Below are positions 45,435-53,161 of a stretch of DNA of 64,000 nt, in pieces. The notes below the pieces were generated by a model. That model saw only the letters and a program-made list of their open reading frames with translations. It had not been told where the DNA came from and did no database searches. Source of the stretch: JBAYIE01 sp965279165 (GTDB lineage Bacteria; Bacteroidota; Bacteroidia; UKL13-3). How positions within the stretch are numbered: position 1 is the stretch's first letter; each line of letters begins with the position of its first letter. The stretch is from contig OZ257140.1 of NCBI GenBank assembly GCA_965279165.1, positions 2,728,001-2,792,000 of the forward strand. The letters run 5' to 3'. Both the position numbers and the translations under genes were made by a program.

Positions 45435-45494
45435 TCTCACGGACGTCACGTTCGCGGTAAAATTGCGAATAACTCTCACGGATTTGACGTACGC
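45435..45494 (+). repeat. two imperfect copies of a TCTCACGGA motif
   Basis: TCTCACGGACGTCACGTTCGC at 45435-45455 and TCTCACGGATTTGACGTACGC at 45474-45494 match at 17 of 21 positions, 39 bases apart, in the gap before the LPP20-like gene end. Confidence 0.45.
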
Positions 45495-46882
45495 TAGAAC
45501 CCGGTCAAATACCGCTCCATTTGTGGGTATATCTCTTGTGTGATTTTTGTGGAGGCTGTTTTGTAGGCTTCCAATCCGGCACCTTCGGCAGTGGTTTGGT
45601 AACCTTTGGTATCGGAAACTGCTATTTTATACAACTCACTGTTGTTGTTGTTTTGCAATACGCTTACAGAGAAATCGAGAGAAACACCTTGCATGGTTTT
45701 ATAAATGGCTCCTAAGCTTTTGGTAGCTGCTACAATTTTTATGGTAATGGTTGCTTGCTCCGGACCTGCAAGAATTTCGAAACCGTTTTCAGCAAGTTTA
45801 TTTTTTAGGGCAGATTCGAGTATGCCATCCTGCATCGGTTTTTGGATGTTTTGTTCCGATGACTGTACATAAATGGTTATCGGGGTGGTTTTTCTGCTTA
45901 CGGTATTTTCGGGAACATCTAAGGATAAAAGGACTTGCTTTAGGGGTAATTTCATACTATCGTGTAATAGCAATTGTTGGATGTTCATGGAAACCCGAAA
46001 AGTTTGTATTTCACCTTTTGAACGGATACGGGAAATATCGAAACGGGCCAATCCATTTTGATCGGTAATCCCATTCAGTGTGGTTCCGTTATTCTGTTGC
46101 CCAACAATTACTTTAACAGGAAGATTTGGTATTTTGAATGCTTCTCCCTGTATGGTTTTAGAAAGGAAATAAGCTTGTAAATAGTTGTCATCTGCTTTTG
46201 TGCCGCTTGTAACCGAATCTGTTAATTTGCAATTTACAGATAGTTCAGAAAGTTGGTTTTGGAGAGAAGTATACACTTCGTTTACGAAATAGGTTTGTTT
46301 TCCATTTCCAACGAATGGGATATCCTCGCCCAAAAATTCCTGGAGTGTATATAAAGATAAAATTTTGTATCGCACCGACTCTGTATATTGATTGGGAGCG
46401 CGCATGGAAAGAGACTGTTCATAATAATCGGTTGCCCTATCGGTTGCCAATTGAATTTTTCTTCGACGTGCAGCAGCGAATTCTTCTTTCGATAAGCGGT
46501 AATACACCCAATAATTTTCTTTGTCTTCCCAACTTCCTATATGTTCAAAATTATCGATGGTTTGTAATGCGCTTAATCGTGTTTCAGATTCGAAAGTTTG
46601 CTTGAATTCGGTATTTTGTTGAAGCTGGGTTAAAACTGAATTGGCCGAAACAACTACTTTAATTTCGGATACCAAATCGTTGAGGGCATTTTTTTTGGCA
46701 ACGGATTGGTATTGGGCAGAAGGATCTTGTTTTGAAGCGACTCCTATTCCGATATAATAATTGGTATTAACCGGTCGGTTTTTTACCCAATCGGGTTTGG
46801 GTTTTGCATTACCGGCTGAGATTTTACAACCCATGGTAAAAGTACCAAAAACCAATAGCAATATATAGTTAGAAATTTTCAC
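45494..46882 (-). CDS. LPP20-like lipoprotein, long form
   Basis: Predicted lipoprotein of 462 residues. The start is GTG at 46882; the signal MKISNYILLLVFGTFTMGC has its lipobox Cys at 19. Residues 30-140 resemble LPP20/FlgP-like proteins: PDWVKNRPVNTNYYIGIGVASKQD, then SVAKKNALNDLVSEIKVVVSANS and YYRLSKEEFAAARRRK. The C-terminal half is unassigned, with a possible beta-sandwich (LPVKVIVGQQNNGTTLNGITDQNGLARFDIS). It lies upstream of the smaller lipoprotein at 44759 on the same strand. Confidence 0.75.
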   Translation of the reverse strand: MKISNYILLLVFGTFTMGCKISAGNAKPKPDWVKNRPVNTNYYIGIGVASKQDPSAQYQSVAKKNALNDLVSEIKVVVSANSVLTQLQQNTEFKQTFESETRLSALQTIDNFEHIGSWEDKENYWVYYRLSKEEFAAARRRKIQLATDRATDYYEQSLSMRAPNQYTESVRYKILSLYTLQEFLGEDIPFVGNGKQTYFVNEVYTSLQNQLSELSVNCKLTDSVTSGTKADDNYLQAYFLSKTIQGEAFKIPNLPVKVIVGQQNNGTTLNGITDQNGLARFDISRIRSKGEIQTFRVSMNIQQLLLHDSMKLPLKQVLLSLDVPENTVSRKTTPITIYVQSSEQNIQKPMQDGILESALKNKLAENGFEILAGPEQATITIKIVAATKSLGAIYKTMQGVSLDFSVSVLQNNNNSELYKIAVSDTKGYQTTAEGAGLEAYKTASTKITQEIYPQMERYLTGF

Positions 46883-47085
46883 CTGTCTGTTCCGGTTTTA
46901 TCAATTGTTATTTTTAAGAGAAAGTGCGTGAGGGATAGCAGTGGAAAGCCCGGACATGAAGTTAAGCGAATGAAAATTTCCATTATTTGAATGATTTTTT
47001 CGCGCATACTTTATCGACACGCCCAAATAAAATTTATAAAAGAACAGATCCATTTCTATACCCACGTTTAATAAAAGAAACGGGA

Positions 47086-47679
47086 TTAATTACCCCGTTC
47101 TTTGGCAAGTTTTTCCATTTCCTGGTTAAAGATTTCTTCGAATTTCTTTTTATCGTAATCCTGTTCCAGTTTTTTATTGGCCCCAATTCCTCTGTCGATT
47201 CCTTCTACGATTGCTTTTTTATTGGCTTCGATTGCAACCCAATAAGTAAAGGTATTGTTGGTTTCCTTGAAGATAGTTTCACCAATAATTCTTACATCTA
47301 CCAATTGTTGGTTGGTTACTTCACGACTTAGTTCTTCGAATTTATTGGAGAATTCTTGCGTGCTGCTAACTTGGCGTTGGTTGGTATATTGTTCGGTAAC
47401 TTTTTTGATGGTGGTTTGAATTAATCCGGCCATTTCAGATTTTGCATTTTGCAGGGCAATTTTCTTTGAAGTGGTCATATCCGGACTATTTCCTGAAGAT
47501 TTTGCACGAAAGTTTTCCAGGTTACTCTGGTATTCTTTGGTGCTGAATGGAACCGAAATTTCGGTGGCCCCGGTTTGTTTTTCTATGGGTGTACCTTTTT
47601 TCGATTTACAGGAAATCGCAGCCGAAATAAGTACCACAGATAATGCTGATAAGATCAGGCGGTTTACTGGATTTTTCAT
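47086..47679 (-). CDS. LPP20-like lipoprotein, short form
   Basis: Predicted lipoprotein of 197 residues with lipobox AAISC (Cys about 24). The mature part resembles the LPP20 domain of the neighbouring longer lipoprotein: SKKIALQNAKSEMAGLIQTTIKKVTEQYTNQ, then VDVRIIGETIFKETNNTFTYWVAIEANKK. A charged helical tail ends it. The two genes may descend from a duplication; the 204-base gap means they need not be one transcript. Function unknown. Confidence 0.73.
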   Translation of the reverse strand: MKNPVNRLILSALSVVLISAAISCKSKKGTPIEKQTGATEISVPFSTKEYQSNLENFRAKSSGNSPDMTTSKKIALQNAKSEMAGLIQTTIKKVTEQYTNQRQVSSTQEFSNKFEELSREVTNQQLVDVRIIGETIFKETNNTFTYWVAIEANKKAIVEGIDRGIGANKKLEQDYDKKKFEEIFNQEMEKLAKERGN

Positions 47680-47744
47680 AATGTTATATTTAAAGTATCT
47701 AATTTAGTGATGTATTGGTGTAATCAAATGCAATGCCAAATTTT

Positions 47745-48503
47745 TTAATATCCGTTTTTTCTTATTAACTGCAAGGTATGTTCGTATCCAATTTGATAAA
47801 TCTGTTTGGCTGCCGACACCTTAAATAGGTTATAGTTCATAAGACCGGGAGGTTCAATGTAGATATCACATCGTGAAATATTATTGGTTACATTGGCTCT
47901 AATAGCAAGATGTAAAACCCTATCAGCAAAGTTGCGAAACGACAACAATTGATCCGTTTCATGCACAGGATTAACATTAATTCCAATGATGGTTTCGCAT
48001 TTTTCGAGTAAGGGTTCAACAGGTAGGTTATTCATTAAACCACCATCCACATACATTTGTCCATTAATGGTATAAGGCTTTAAAACCAATGGTATTGCGG
48101 AAGATGCCATTACTGCTTCAACAATATTTCCGGAGGTGAAATAATGTGTTTGGGCTTTGGTGAAGTTTGTTGCAGATATAATTAAGGGAGTTGATAATTC
48201 TTCCAACAGGTTCACGCTTAAATTATTTTCAAGAATTTTACCAACGCCATGTGCTTTTAATAATCCAAAAGCGGGACGGTTTACACGTAGTAATCTGAAA
48301 ATATCCATGGAAGAAAATATATCAAAAATCTCATCCGGTTTTTTATTGTCGGCATAAAGTGCGCCAACAATAGAACCGGCACTTACCGCAGAAATGATAT
48401 CCGGAAAAATTCCGCATTCGTTTAATGCTTTTAACACGCCAATATGTGCAAATCCTCTTGCTCCGCCTCCGGAAAGCACAATGCCTGTTTTATAGGTTGT
48501 CAA
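47745..48503 (-). CDS. patatin-like phospholipase
   Basis: Predicted lipid acyl hydrolase of 252 residues, RssA/patatin family, with no signal peptide. The oxyanion-loop GGGARGFAHIG (11-21), the nucleophile segment SAVSAGSIVGALYA (Ser in VSAG, about 40-43) and the dyad Asp motif DGGLMNNLPV are present. The serine motif reads AxSxG rather than GxSxG. Start codon is TTG at 48503. It is divergent from proS. Confidence 0.85.
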   Translation of the reverse strand: MTTYKTGIVLSGGGARGFAHIGVLKALNECGIFPDIISAVSAGSIVGALYADNKKPDEIFDIFSSMDIFRLLRVNRPAFGLLKAHGVGKILENNLSVNLLEELSTPLIISATNFTKAQTHYFTSGNIVEAVMASSAIPLVLKPYTINGQMYVDGGLMNNLPVEPLLEKCETIIGINVNPVHETDQLLSFRNFADRVLHLAIRANVTNNISRCDIYIEPPGLMNYNLFKVSAAKQIYQIGYEHTLQLIRKNGY

Positions 48504-48568
48504 CTTGAATGGTTTTTAACAAAAATAGCGGAAGATTGGAACTATTGAAACGAATTAGTTTGAATATA

Positions 48569-48599
48569 CTTGGTTGACGCATACAAACTCCTATTTTTG
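48569..48599 (+). promoter_or_regulatory. promoter of proS
   Basis: CTTG at 48569-48572, 19 bases, then TATTTTTG at 48592-48599 match the Bacteroidota consensus; 42 bases before the proS ATG. Confidence 0.5.
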
Positions 48600-48640
48600 C
48601 CTTTAAAATTGAGCAATAAAAGGTTAATTCAGATCAGAAA

Positions 48641-50116
48641 ATGGAAATTAAAAAGGTAAAGCGGAGTGAGGATTATTCGGCTTGGTATAATAACCTGGTG
48701 AAGAGTGCAGATTTAGCAGAACATTCGGATGTAAAAGGTTGTATGGTAATTAAACCCTATGGTTATGCCATTTGGGAAAAGATGCAGCAGGAATTGGACA
48801 GGCGATTCAAGGAAACAGGACATCAGAACGCCTATTTTCCGCTATTTATTCCGAAATCGTTCTTTACCAAGGAAGCCAGCCATGTGGATGGGTTCGCAAA
48901 AGAGTGTGCGGTTGTTACCCATTATCGTTTAAAAACAAACGACAAAGGAGAAATTGTGGTGGATGAAGATGCAAAACTGGAAGAAGAATTAATTGTTCGT
49001 CCGACATCAGAAACAATTATATGGAATACCTACCGCAGTTGGATTAAGTCGTATCGAGATTTACCTATCTTAGTAAACCAATGGGCTAATGTAGTAAGAT
49101 GGGAGATGCGTACCCGTTTGTTTTTACGAACCACCGAATTTTTATGGCAGGAAGGTCATACCGCACATGCAACCAGCGATGAAGCGGTAATTGAAACCAA
49201 ACAGATGTTGGATATCTATGCTGATTTTGCAGAAAATATTTTGGCAGTACCTGTTATTAAAGGAATTAAAACAGCGAATGAACGGTTTGCCGGTGCGTTA
49301 GAAACTTATTGTATTGAAGGTTTGATGCAGGATGGTAAGGCATTGCAAATGGGAACTTCTCATTTTTTAGGTCAGAATTTTGCGAAAGCATTCGACGTAA
49401 AATATGTAACCAAAGAAAATAAGCAGGAATATGTTTGGGCTACATCATGGGGTGTTTCAACGCGATTAATGGGGGCCTTGATCATGGCTCATAGCGATGA
49501 TGAAGGATTGGTTTTGCCTCCTAATTTGGCACCGATACAAGTGGTGATAGTACCAATTACCGGCAAAAAAGAAGAAGAAAAGGAGCAGGTTTTGATGAAG
49601 GCGAAGGAGATTATGAAAACGCTGAAGACAAGAGGAATTTCGGTGAAGTTAGACGACAGAGACAATACTTCTCCCGGATTTAAATTTGCGGAACATGAAT
49701 TAAGAGGAGTGCCTGTGCGTATCGCTATTGGTATGCGCGATGTGCAAAACGAAAGTGTAGAGGTTGCCCGCAGAGATACCAAGGAAAAGCAAGTGATGAG
49801 CATGATCGATATTGACCATAAAATCGAGCATTTGCTTACACAGATTCAACAAAATATTTACCAAAAGGCATTGGATTACCGCGACGAACATATTACTGCG
49901 GTAAATACCTGGGATGAATTTATAGAGACACTCGAAAATAAAACCGGATTTGTATCTGCGCATTGGGATGGAACAGCCGAAACTGAAATAAAGATTAAGG
50001 AACGGACCAAGGCAACGATACGTTGTATCCCGTTAAATAATCAGGCAGAGACCGGTAAATGTATATTGACAGGAAATGCGAGTATGCAGAGGGTGTTGTT
50101 TGCGAAAGCATATTAA
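48641..50116 (+). CDS. proS: prolyl-tRNA synthetase, archaeal/eukaryotic-like type
   Basis: Charges tRNA-Pro, class II synthetase, 491 residues. It is the short ProS type 3 without the bacterial editing insertion: RSEDYSAWYNNLVKSADLAEH start, FIPKSFFTKEASHVDGFAKE, then motif 2 (MRTRLFLRTTEFLWQEGHTAHA) and motif 3 (WATSWGVSTRLMGALIMAHSD). The anticodon-binding and C-terminal zinc-like domain follows, ending VLFAKAY. This form is common in Bacteroidota. Confidence 0.96.
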   Translation: MEIKKVKRSEDYSAWYNNLVKSADLAEHSDVKGCMVIKPYGYAIWEKMQQELDRRFKETGHQNAYFPLFIPKSFFTKEASHVDGFAKECAVVTHYRLKTNDKGEIVVDEDAKLEEELIVRPTSETIIWNTYRSWIKSYRDLPILVNQWANVVRWEMRTRLFLRTTEFLWQEGHTAHATSDEAVIETKQMLDIYADFAENILAVPVIKGIKTANERFAGALETYCIEGLMQDGKALQMGTSHFLGQNFAKAFDVKYVTKENKQEYVWATSWGVSTRLMGALIMAHSDDEGLVLPPNLAPIQVVIVPITGKKEEEKEQVLMKAKEIMKTLKTRGISVKLDDRDNTSPGFKFAEHELRGVPVRIAIGMRDVQNESVEVARRDTKEKQVMSMIDIDHKIEHLLTQIQQNIYQKALDYRDEHITAVNTWDEFIETLENKTGFVSAHWDGTAETEIKIKERTKATIRCIPLNNQAETGKCILTGNASMQRVLFAKAY

Positions 50117-50117
50117 G

Positions 50118-50172
50118 AGAATTATGAATTATGAATGATGAATGATTGGATGATTGGATGATTGGATGTGGG
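50118..50172 (+). repeat. AATTATG and GATTGGAT tandem repeats
   Basis: GAATTATGAATTATGAATGATGAATG followed by three copies of GATTGGAT, starting just after the proS stop. This resembles short dispersed repeats often found downstream of genes in this phylum. Confidence 0.6.
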
Positions 50173-50273
50173 GGAGGGGTTTCTGTATTTCATAAAGCTA
50201 ATTAATATCATTAAGATTATTAGGGGTTGTAACTAATTTTGAATTTGGATTTTATCCAATTCCAGATTATGTT

Positions 50274-50846
50274 ATGTTGAAACAATTCGGTGTTTTCATA
50301 TTGGTTGGAATTTTAATATCAACAATTGGTTGTACCGGGAAATTTCATTACTTGAAAAAGGTATCTGTATCGCATGACATAAAATCAACCAACCGAGATA
50401 GGTATACCGGGTTCAATAAAACCATTCAGGGGGAAGCGATAACGTTAAATACACGAATGGAGCAACAAGTAATACCGGTTGCACATCGTTTGAATAGCTT
50501 GACTTCTACAAATGGTATTTACAAAACGTCCAAAGCAATAAATAATCCGGACAAGTATAGCCAAACTATTCAGCTTATAAAGAAAGAGGATTTTGTAAAG
50601 GAGAATAAACCAAAGCCTGATTCCGGCAAAAAGGGATTGAAACCGGATGGTGTATCGCTTGCAGCATTTATTTTAGGCATATTAGGGTTGTTTCTTGCCC
50701 GTTTTTTGTTTGGTTTATTGGCGGTGTTTCATGGACTGATAGTTCTTTTTTTTAAACCAGAGATGAATAATTTTTCTAAGTTTATTGCTTTGGCAGGTAT
50801 TATTTTGGGTGTAATTAATATTTTGATGGGCCTTGCCTTGCTATAG
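50274..50846 (+). CDS. putative lipoprotein with membrane C-terminus
   Basis: Protein of 190 residues. Signal MLKQFGVFILVGILISTIGC has a lipobox Cys at 20. The middle is soluble and Lys/Thr-rich (up to about residue 115). Residues 122-190 contain two or three hydrophobic helices (VSLAAFILGILGLFLARFLFG, LLAVFHGLIVLFF, FIALAGIILGVINILMGLALL) resembling DUF4190-type segments. Function unknown. Confidence 0.65.
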   Translation: MLKQFGVFILVGILISTIGCTGKFHYLKKVSVSHDIKSTNRDRYTGFNKTIQGEAITLNTRMEQQVIPVAHRLNSLTSTNGIYKTSKAINNPDKYSQTIQLIKKEDFVKENKPKPDSGKKGLKPDGVSLAAFILGILGLFLARFLFGLLAVFHGLIVLFFKPEMNNFSKFIALAGIILGVINILMGLALL

Positions 50847-50940
50847 AAATAAAGGCATTTAAAAATGTATCAGGTATAGATATTATAAAATTATAGTATG
50901 ATAGCACTAAATCCATTTTCAAATTTGTTATATTTATAGG

Positions 50941-51627
50941 ATGAACGACAAAACCAAAGTGATCAGCGATTTGCTTTGCAGGAAATCGGCTACTAAACAA
51001 AGGGTGTACAAGCTAACGCAAGGGGTATTTAAGGATATAAAAGATACCATGCAGGATTTGCAAAATGAAATCATGCCTTGTTTACATAAGGAGGCTCCGT
51101 TTATTGAAGTTAAGTACTACGATAAAGGAGATTTTGAGGCACACTTAAAATTTTCGGGTGATACGATAGTAGTGATGATGCATACCAATATTTTTGATTT
51201 TGATGACAACCATTTTATTTCGAAGACGAAGTATGTGAAGGAAGATCCATTGAATATATTTTGTGGGATGATTCAGATTTATAATTTTCTTTCCGATTCG
51301 TTGCGGTATAACCGAGAGCAGGATGCAGGTTATTTGGTTGGAAGAATTTTCATCAACAAAGATTCTCATTTTTTTGTTGAAGGGAAGCGCCCGTTATCGT
51401 TTATGTATGGCGATTTTGAAAGCAATATTATTACCAAGGATATAATTCGTGCAATTTTAGAAGAATCGATGTTGTTTTGTTTGAACTTTGATTTGCAAGC
51501 ACCGCCGCTGGATGTAATTAATTATATTACCCTTGAACAAAAGAATTTATTAAGTTATAGTTCGGGCATTCCAACTTTAAAAAGATTGGGTTTTCAGATG
51601 AGCAAGGAAACGGATATTGAATCTTGA
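50941..51627 (+). CDS. conserved hypothetical protein
   Basis: Soluble-looking protein of 228 residues, no signal peptide. Sequence landmarks are KQRVYKLTQGVFKDIKDTMQDL, FSGDTIVVMMHTNIFDFDDNH, DAGYLVGRIFINKDSHFFVEGKRPLSFMYGDF and LDVINYITLEQKNLLSYSSG. I do not recognise the family and give no function. It ends 13 bases before the left REP repeat of the adjacent RAYT unit. Confidence 0.68.
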   Translation: MNDKTKVISDLLCRKSATKQRVYKLTQGVFKDIKDTMQDLQNEIMPCLHKEAPFIEVKYYDKGDFEAHLKFSGDTIVVMMHTNIFDFDDNHFISKTKYVKEDPLNIFCGMIQIYNFLSDSLRYNREQDAGYLVGRIFINKDSHFFVEGKRPLSFMYGDFESNIITKDIIRAILEESMLFCLNFDLQAPPLDVINYITLEQKNLLSYSSGIPTLKRLGFQMSKETDIES

Positions 51628-51640
51628 TAAACGGCCGTTG

Positions 51641-51662
51641 CCGAGCGAATCCCTTCGCGTGG
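51641..51662. repeat. left REP-like inverted repeat of the RAYT unit
   Basis: The core GCGAATCCCTTCGCGTGG at 51645-51662 is the exact reverse complement of CCACGCGAAGGGATTCGC at 52308-52325, and the flanking CGG on the outer side matches too. Confidence 0.8.
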
Positions 51663-51741
51663 TATTGAATTTAAAAATATCCACATACATTTCTATTAAA
51701 CGAAATGATACATAATTTCCGGCAGCCTAATATGAAACAAT

Positions 51742-52332
51742 ATGTCTCGCAACTATAAATTTCATCATCCTTATGGATTATACTTTGTCAGCTTTGCCGT
51801 CATTAATTGGATGGATGTTTTTACCCATAACGAATACAAAGATATTTTTCTAGATGCTGTCAGGTATTCAATGGAGCATAAAAAAATGAAAGTGTTTGCA
51901 TGGTGCATTATGAACAATCATGTTCACTTGATATTTAACGTGTCAGAACCATCCAAACCGGAACTTATTCTTGGTGATATCAAAAGATTTACTTCCCGCC
52001 AATTGATTGAAGCAATTCGAGACAATCCAAAGGAAAACAGAAAAGAATGGATGATACAACAATTCAAGAAAGGAGGTACACAGACATCAAACACAAGTAA
52101 TCATCAATTCTGGAGACACGATAATCACCCGATTGAGCTATGGAGTGATGATGTAATTCGTCAGAAAGTCAATTATATTCATCATAATCCTGTAAAAGCC
52201 GGAATTGTATCAAATCCCAGCGACTACTTATATAGTAGTGCTCTTGATTACGAAGGAGGCAATGGCTTGATTAAAAATATGGATTTACTGGATCAGATGT
52301 TCTTTACCCACGCGAAGGGATTCGCGCGGTAA
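51742..52332 (+). CDS. REP-associated tyrosine transposase (RAYT, IS200/IS605-like)
   Basis: HUH single-strand transposase of the Y1 family, 196 residues. MNNHVHLIF contains the HUH metal motif (HVH, about 54-56) and VNYIHHNPVKAGIV the catalytic tyrosine region (Tyr about 148). RAYTs are domesticated relatives of TnpA that process REP palindromes. REP-like repeats flank the gene in inverted orientation. The last codons (THAKGFAR, then stop) are encoded by the right repeat itself, so gene and repeat are physically merged. It looks intact; activity is not testable here. Confidence 0.85.
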   Translation: MSRNYKFHHPYGLYFVSFAVINWMDVFTHNEYKDIFLDAVRYSMEHKKMKVFAWCIMNNHVHLIFNVSEPSKPELILGDIKRFTSRQLIEAIRDNPKENRKEWMIQQFKKGGTQTSNTSNHQFWRHDNHPIELWSDDVIRQKVNYIHHNPVKAGIVSNPSDYLYSSALDYEGGNGLIKNMDLLDQMFFTHAKGFAR

Positions 52333-52347
52333 CAGGGATTCGCGCGG
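52308..52347. repeat. right REP-like repeats of the RAYT unit
   Basis: CCACGCGAAGGGATTCGC at 52308-52325 is the inverted copy of the left repeat. GGGATTCGCGCGG occurs twice, at 52317-52329 and 52335-52347, an 18-base period. The first copy overlaps the RAYT stop codon. Confidence 0.8.
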
Positions 52348-52370
52348 AAGCATTGGAAATAGAGTCCTAA

Positions 52371-53096
52371 CTATTTTGATTCAAAGATGGTTTTAACTGC
52401 CATTGCAGCATAAAGTCCGGCTGTTTCTGTTCTCAATATATTTTCACCAAACGATACCGGTTTAAATCCTTTTGCAATGGCTGCTTCAATTTCTGATTTT
52501 GTAAAGTCGCCTTCCGGACCAATTAATACCATGATACTTTTTGCAATTGTTTGATGCATTTCTTTTGCAAATAATGCTGTTTTATCTGTGGGGCAATAGG
52601 CAATGAAACGATTTTCACTATCGACAACAGGAGGGAGGTTTTTAAGAAATTCGGTGAGGCTTACCAGTTTATCGGTTTTAGGCAAAAACCATTGTTTGCT
52701 TTGTTTCATGGCACTCACTAAAATTTTTTGAATTCTATCCAAGTTTAACTTAACTCGTTCGGAGTTGGTGGTTTGGATAAATGAAATTTTATTCAATCCG
52801 CATTCGGTTGCTTTTTCGACAAACCACTCGATTCTATCTGCATTTTTTGTAGGGGCAATTGCAATATGAAGATGGTAATTGGAATTGGGTTGATGTTTTT
52901 CCTTGGTATGAATTTGAATATTCGTTTTTTTGGGATTATCATCGGTAATTTTTCCAATTGCATGCAATCCGTTGCCATCGGCTAAGTGAACTTCATCTTC
53001 CTTTCGCAAACGCAAAACCCGGGTACAATGTTTCGATTCTTCTTCATCGAGAACGATTGAATCATGAGATAGATCGGTTTGAAAAAAAACGTGCAT
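52371..53096 (-). CDS. rsmE: 16S rRNA m3U1498 methyltransferase RsmE
   Basis: SPOUT-class methyltransferase that makes N3-methyl-uridine 1498 in 16S rRNA, 241 residues from the ATG at 53096 (a TTG at 53108 would add four). N-terminal PUA-like part has ESKHCTRVLRLRKEDEVHLADG; the SPOUT knot has IGPEGDFTKSEIEAAIAKGF and GENILRTETAGLYAAMA, both typical. It is downstream of the pckA terminator on the same strand. Confidence 0.94.
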   Translation of the reverse strand: MHVFFQTDLSHDSIVLDEEESKHCTRVLRLRKEDEVHLADGNGLHAIGKITDDNPKKTNIQIHTKEKHQPNSNYHLHIAIAPTKNADRIEWFVEKATECGLNKISFIQTTNSERVKLNLDRIQKILVSAMKQSKQWFLPKTDKLVSLTEFLKNLPPVVDSENRFIAYCPTDKTALFAKEMHQTIAKSIMVLIGPEGDFTKSEIEAAIAKGFKPVSFGENILRTETAGLYAAMAVKTIFESK

Positions 53097-53109
53097 GGGT
53101 TTAAACAAT

Positions 53110-53137
53110 AAAGACGTTGTATTGCTACAACGTCTTT
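53110..53137 (-). terminator. terminator of pckA
   Basis: Perfect 12-base stem AAAGACGTTGTA / TACAACGTCTTT with a four-base loop, in the pckA-rsmE gap. Read on the minus strand it ends in TCTTTATTGTTT. Confidence 0.75.
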
Positions 53138-53161
53138 ACAATTATAGGCAATGAGAATTAC

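Noticed and set aside
51742..52332. Complete IS200/IS605 insertion sequence
   Set aside because: No tnpB and no left/right end hairpins of that type; the flanking REP palindromes and size fit a RAYT instead.
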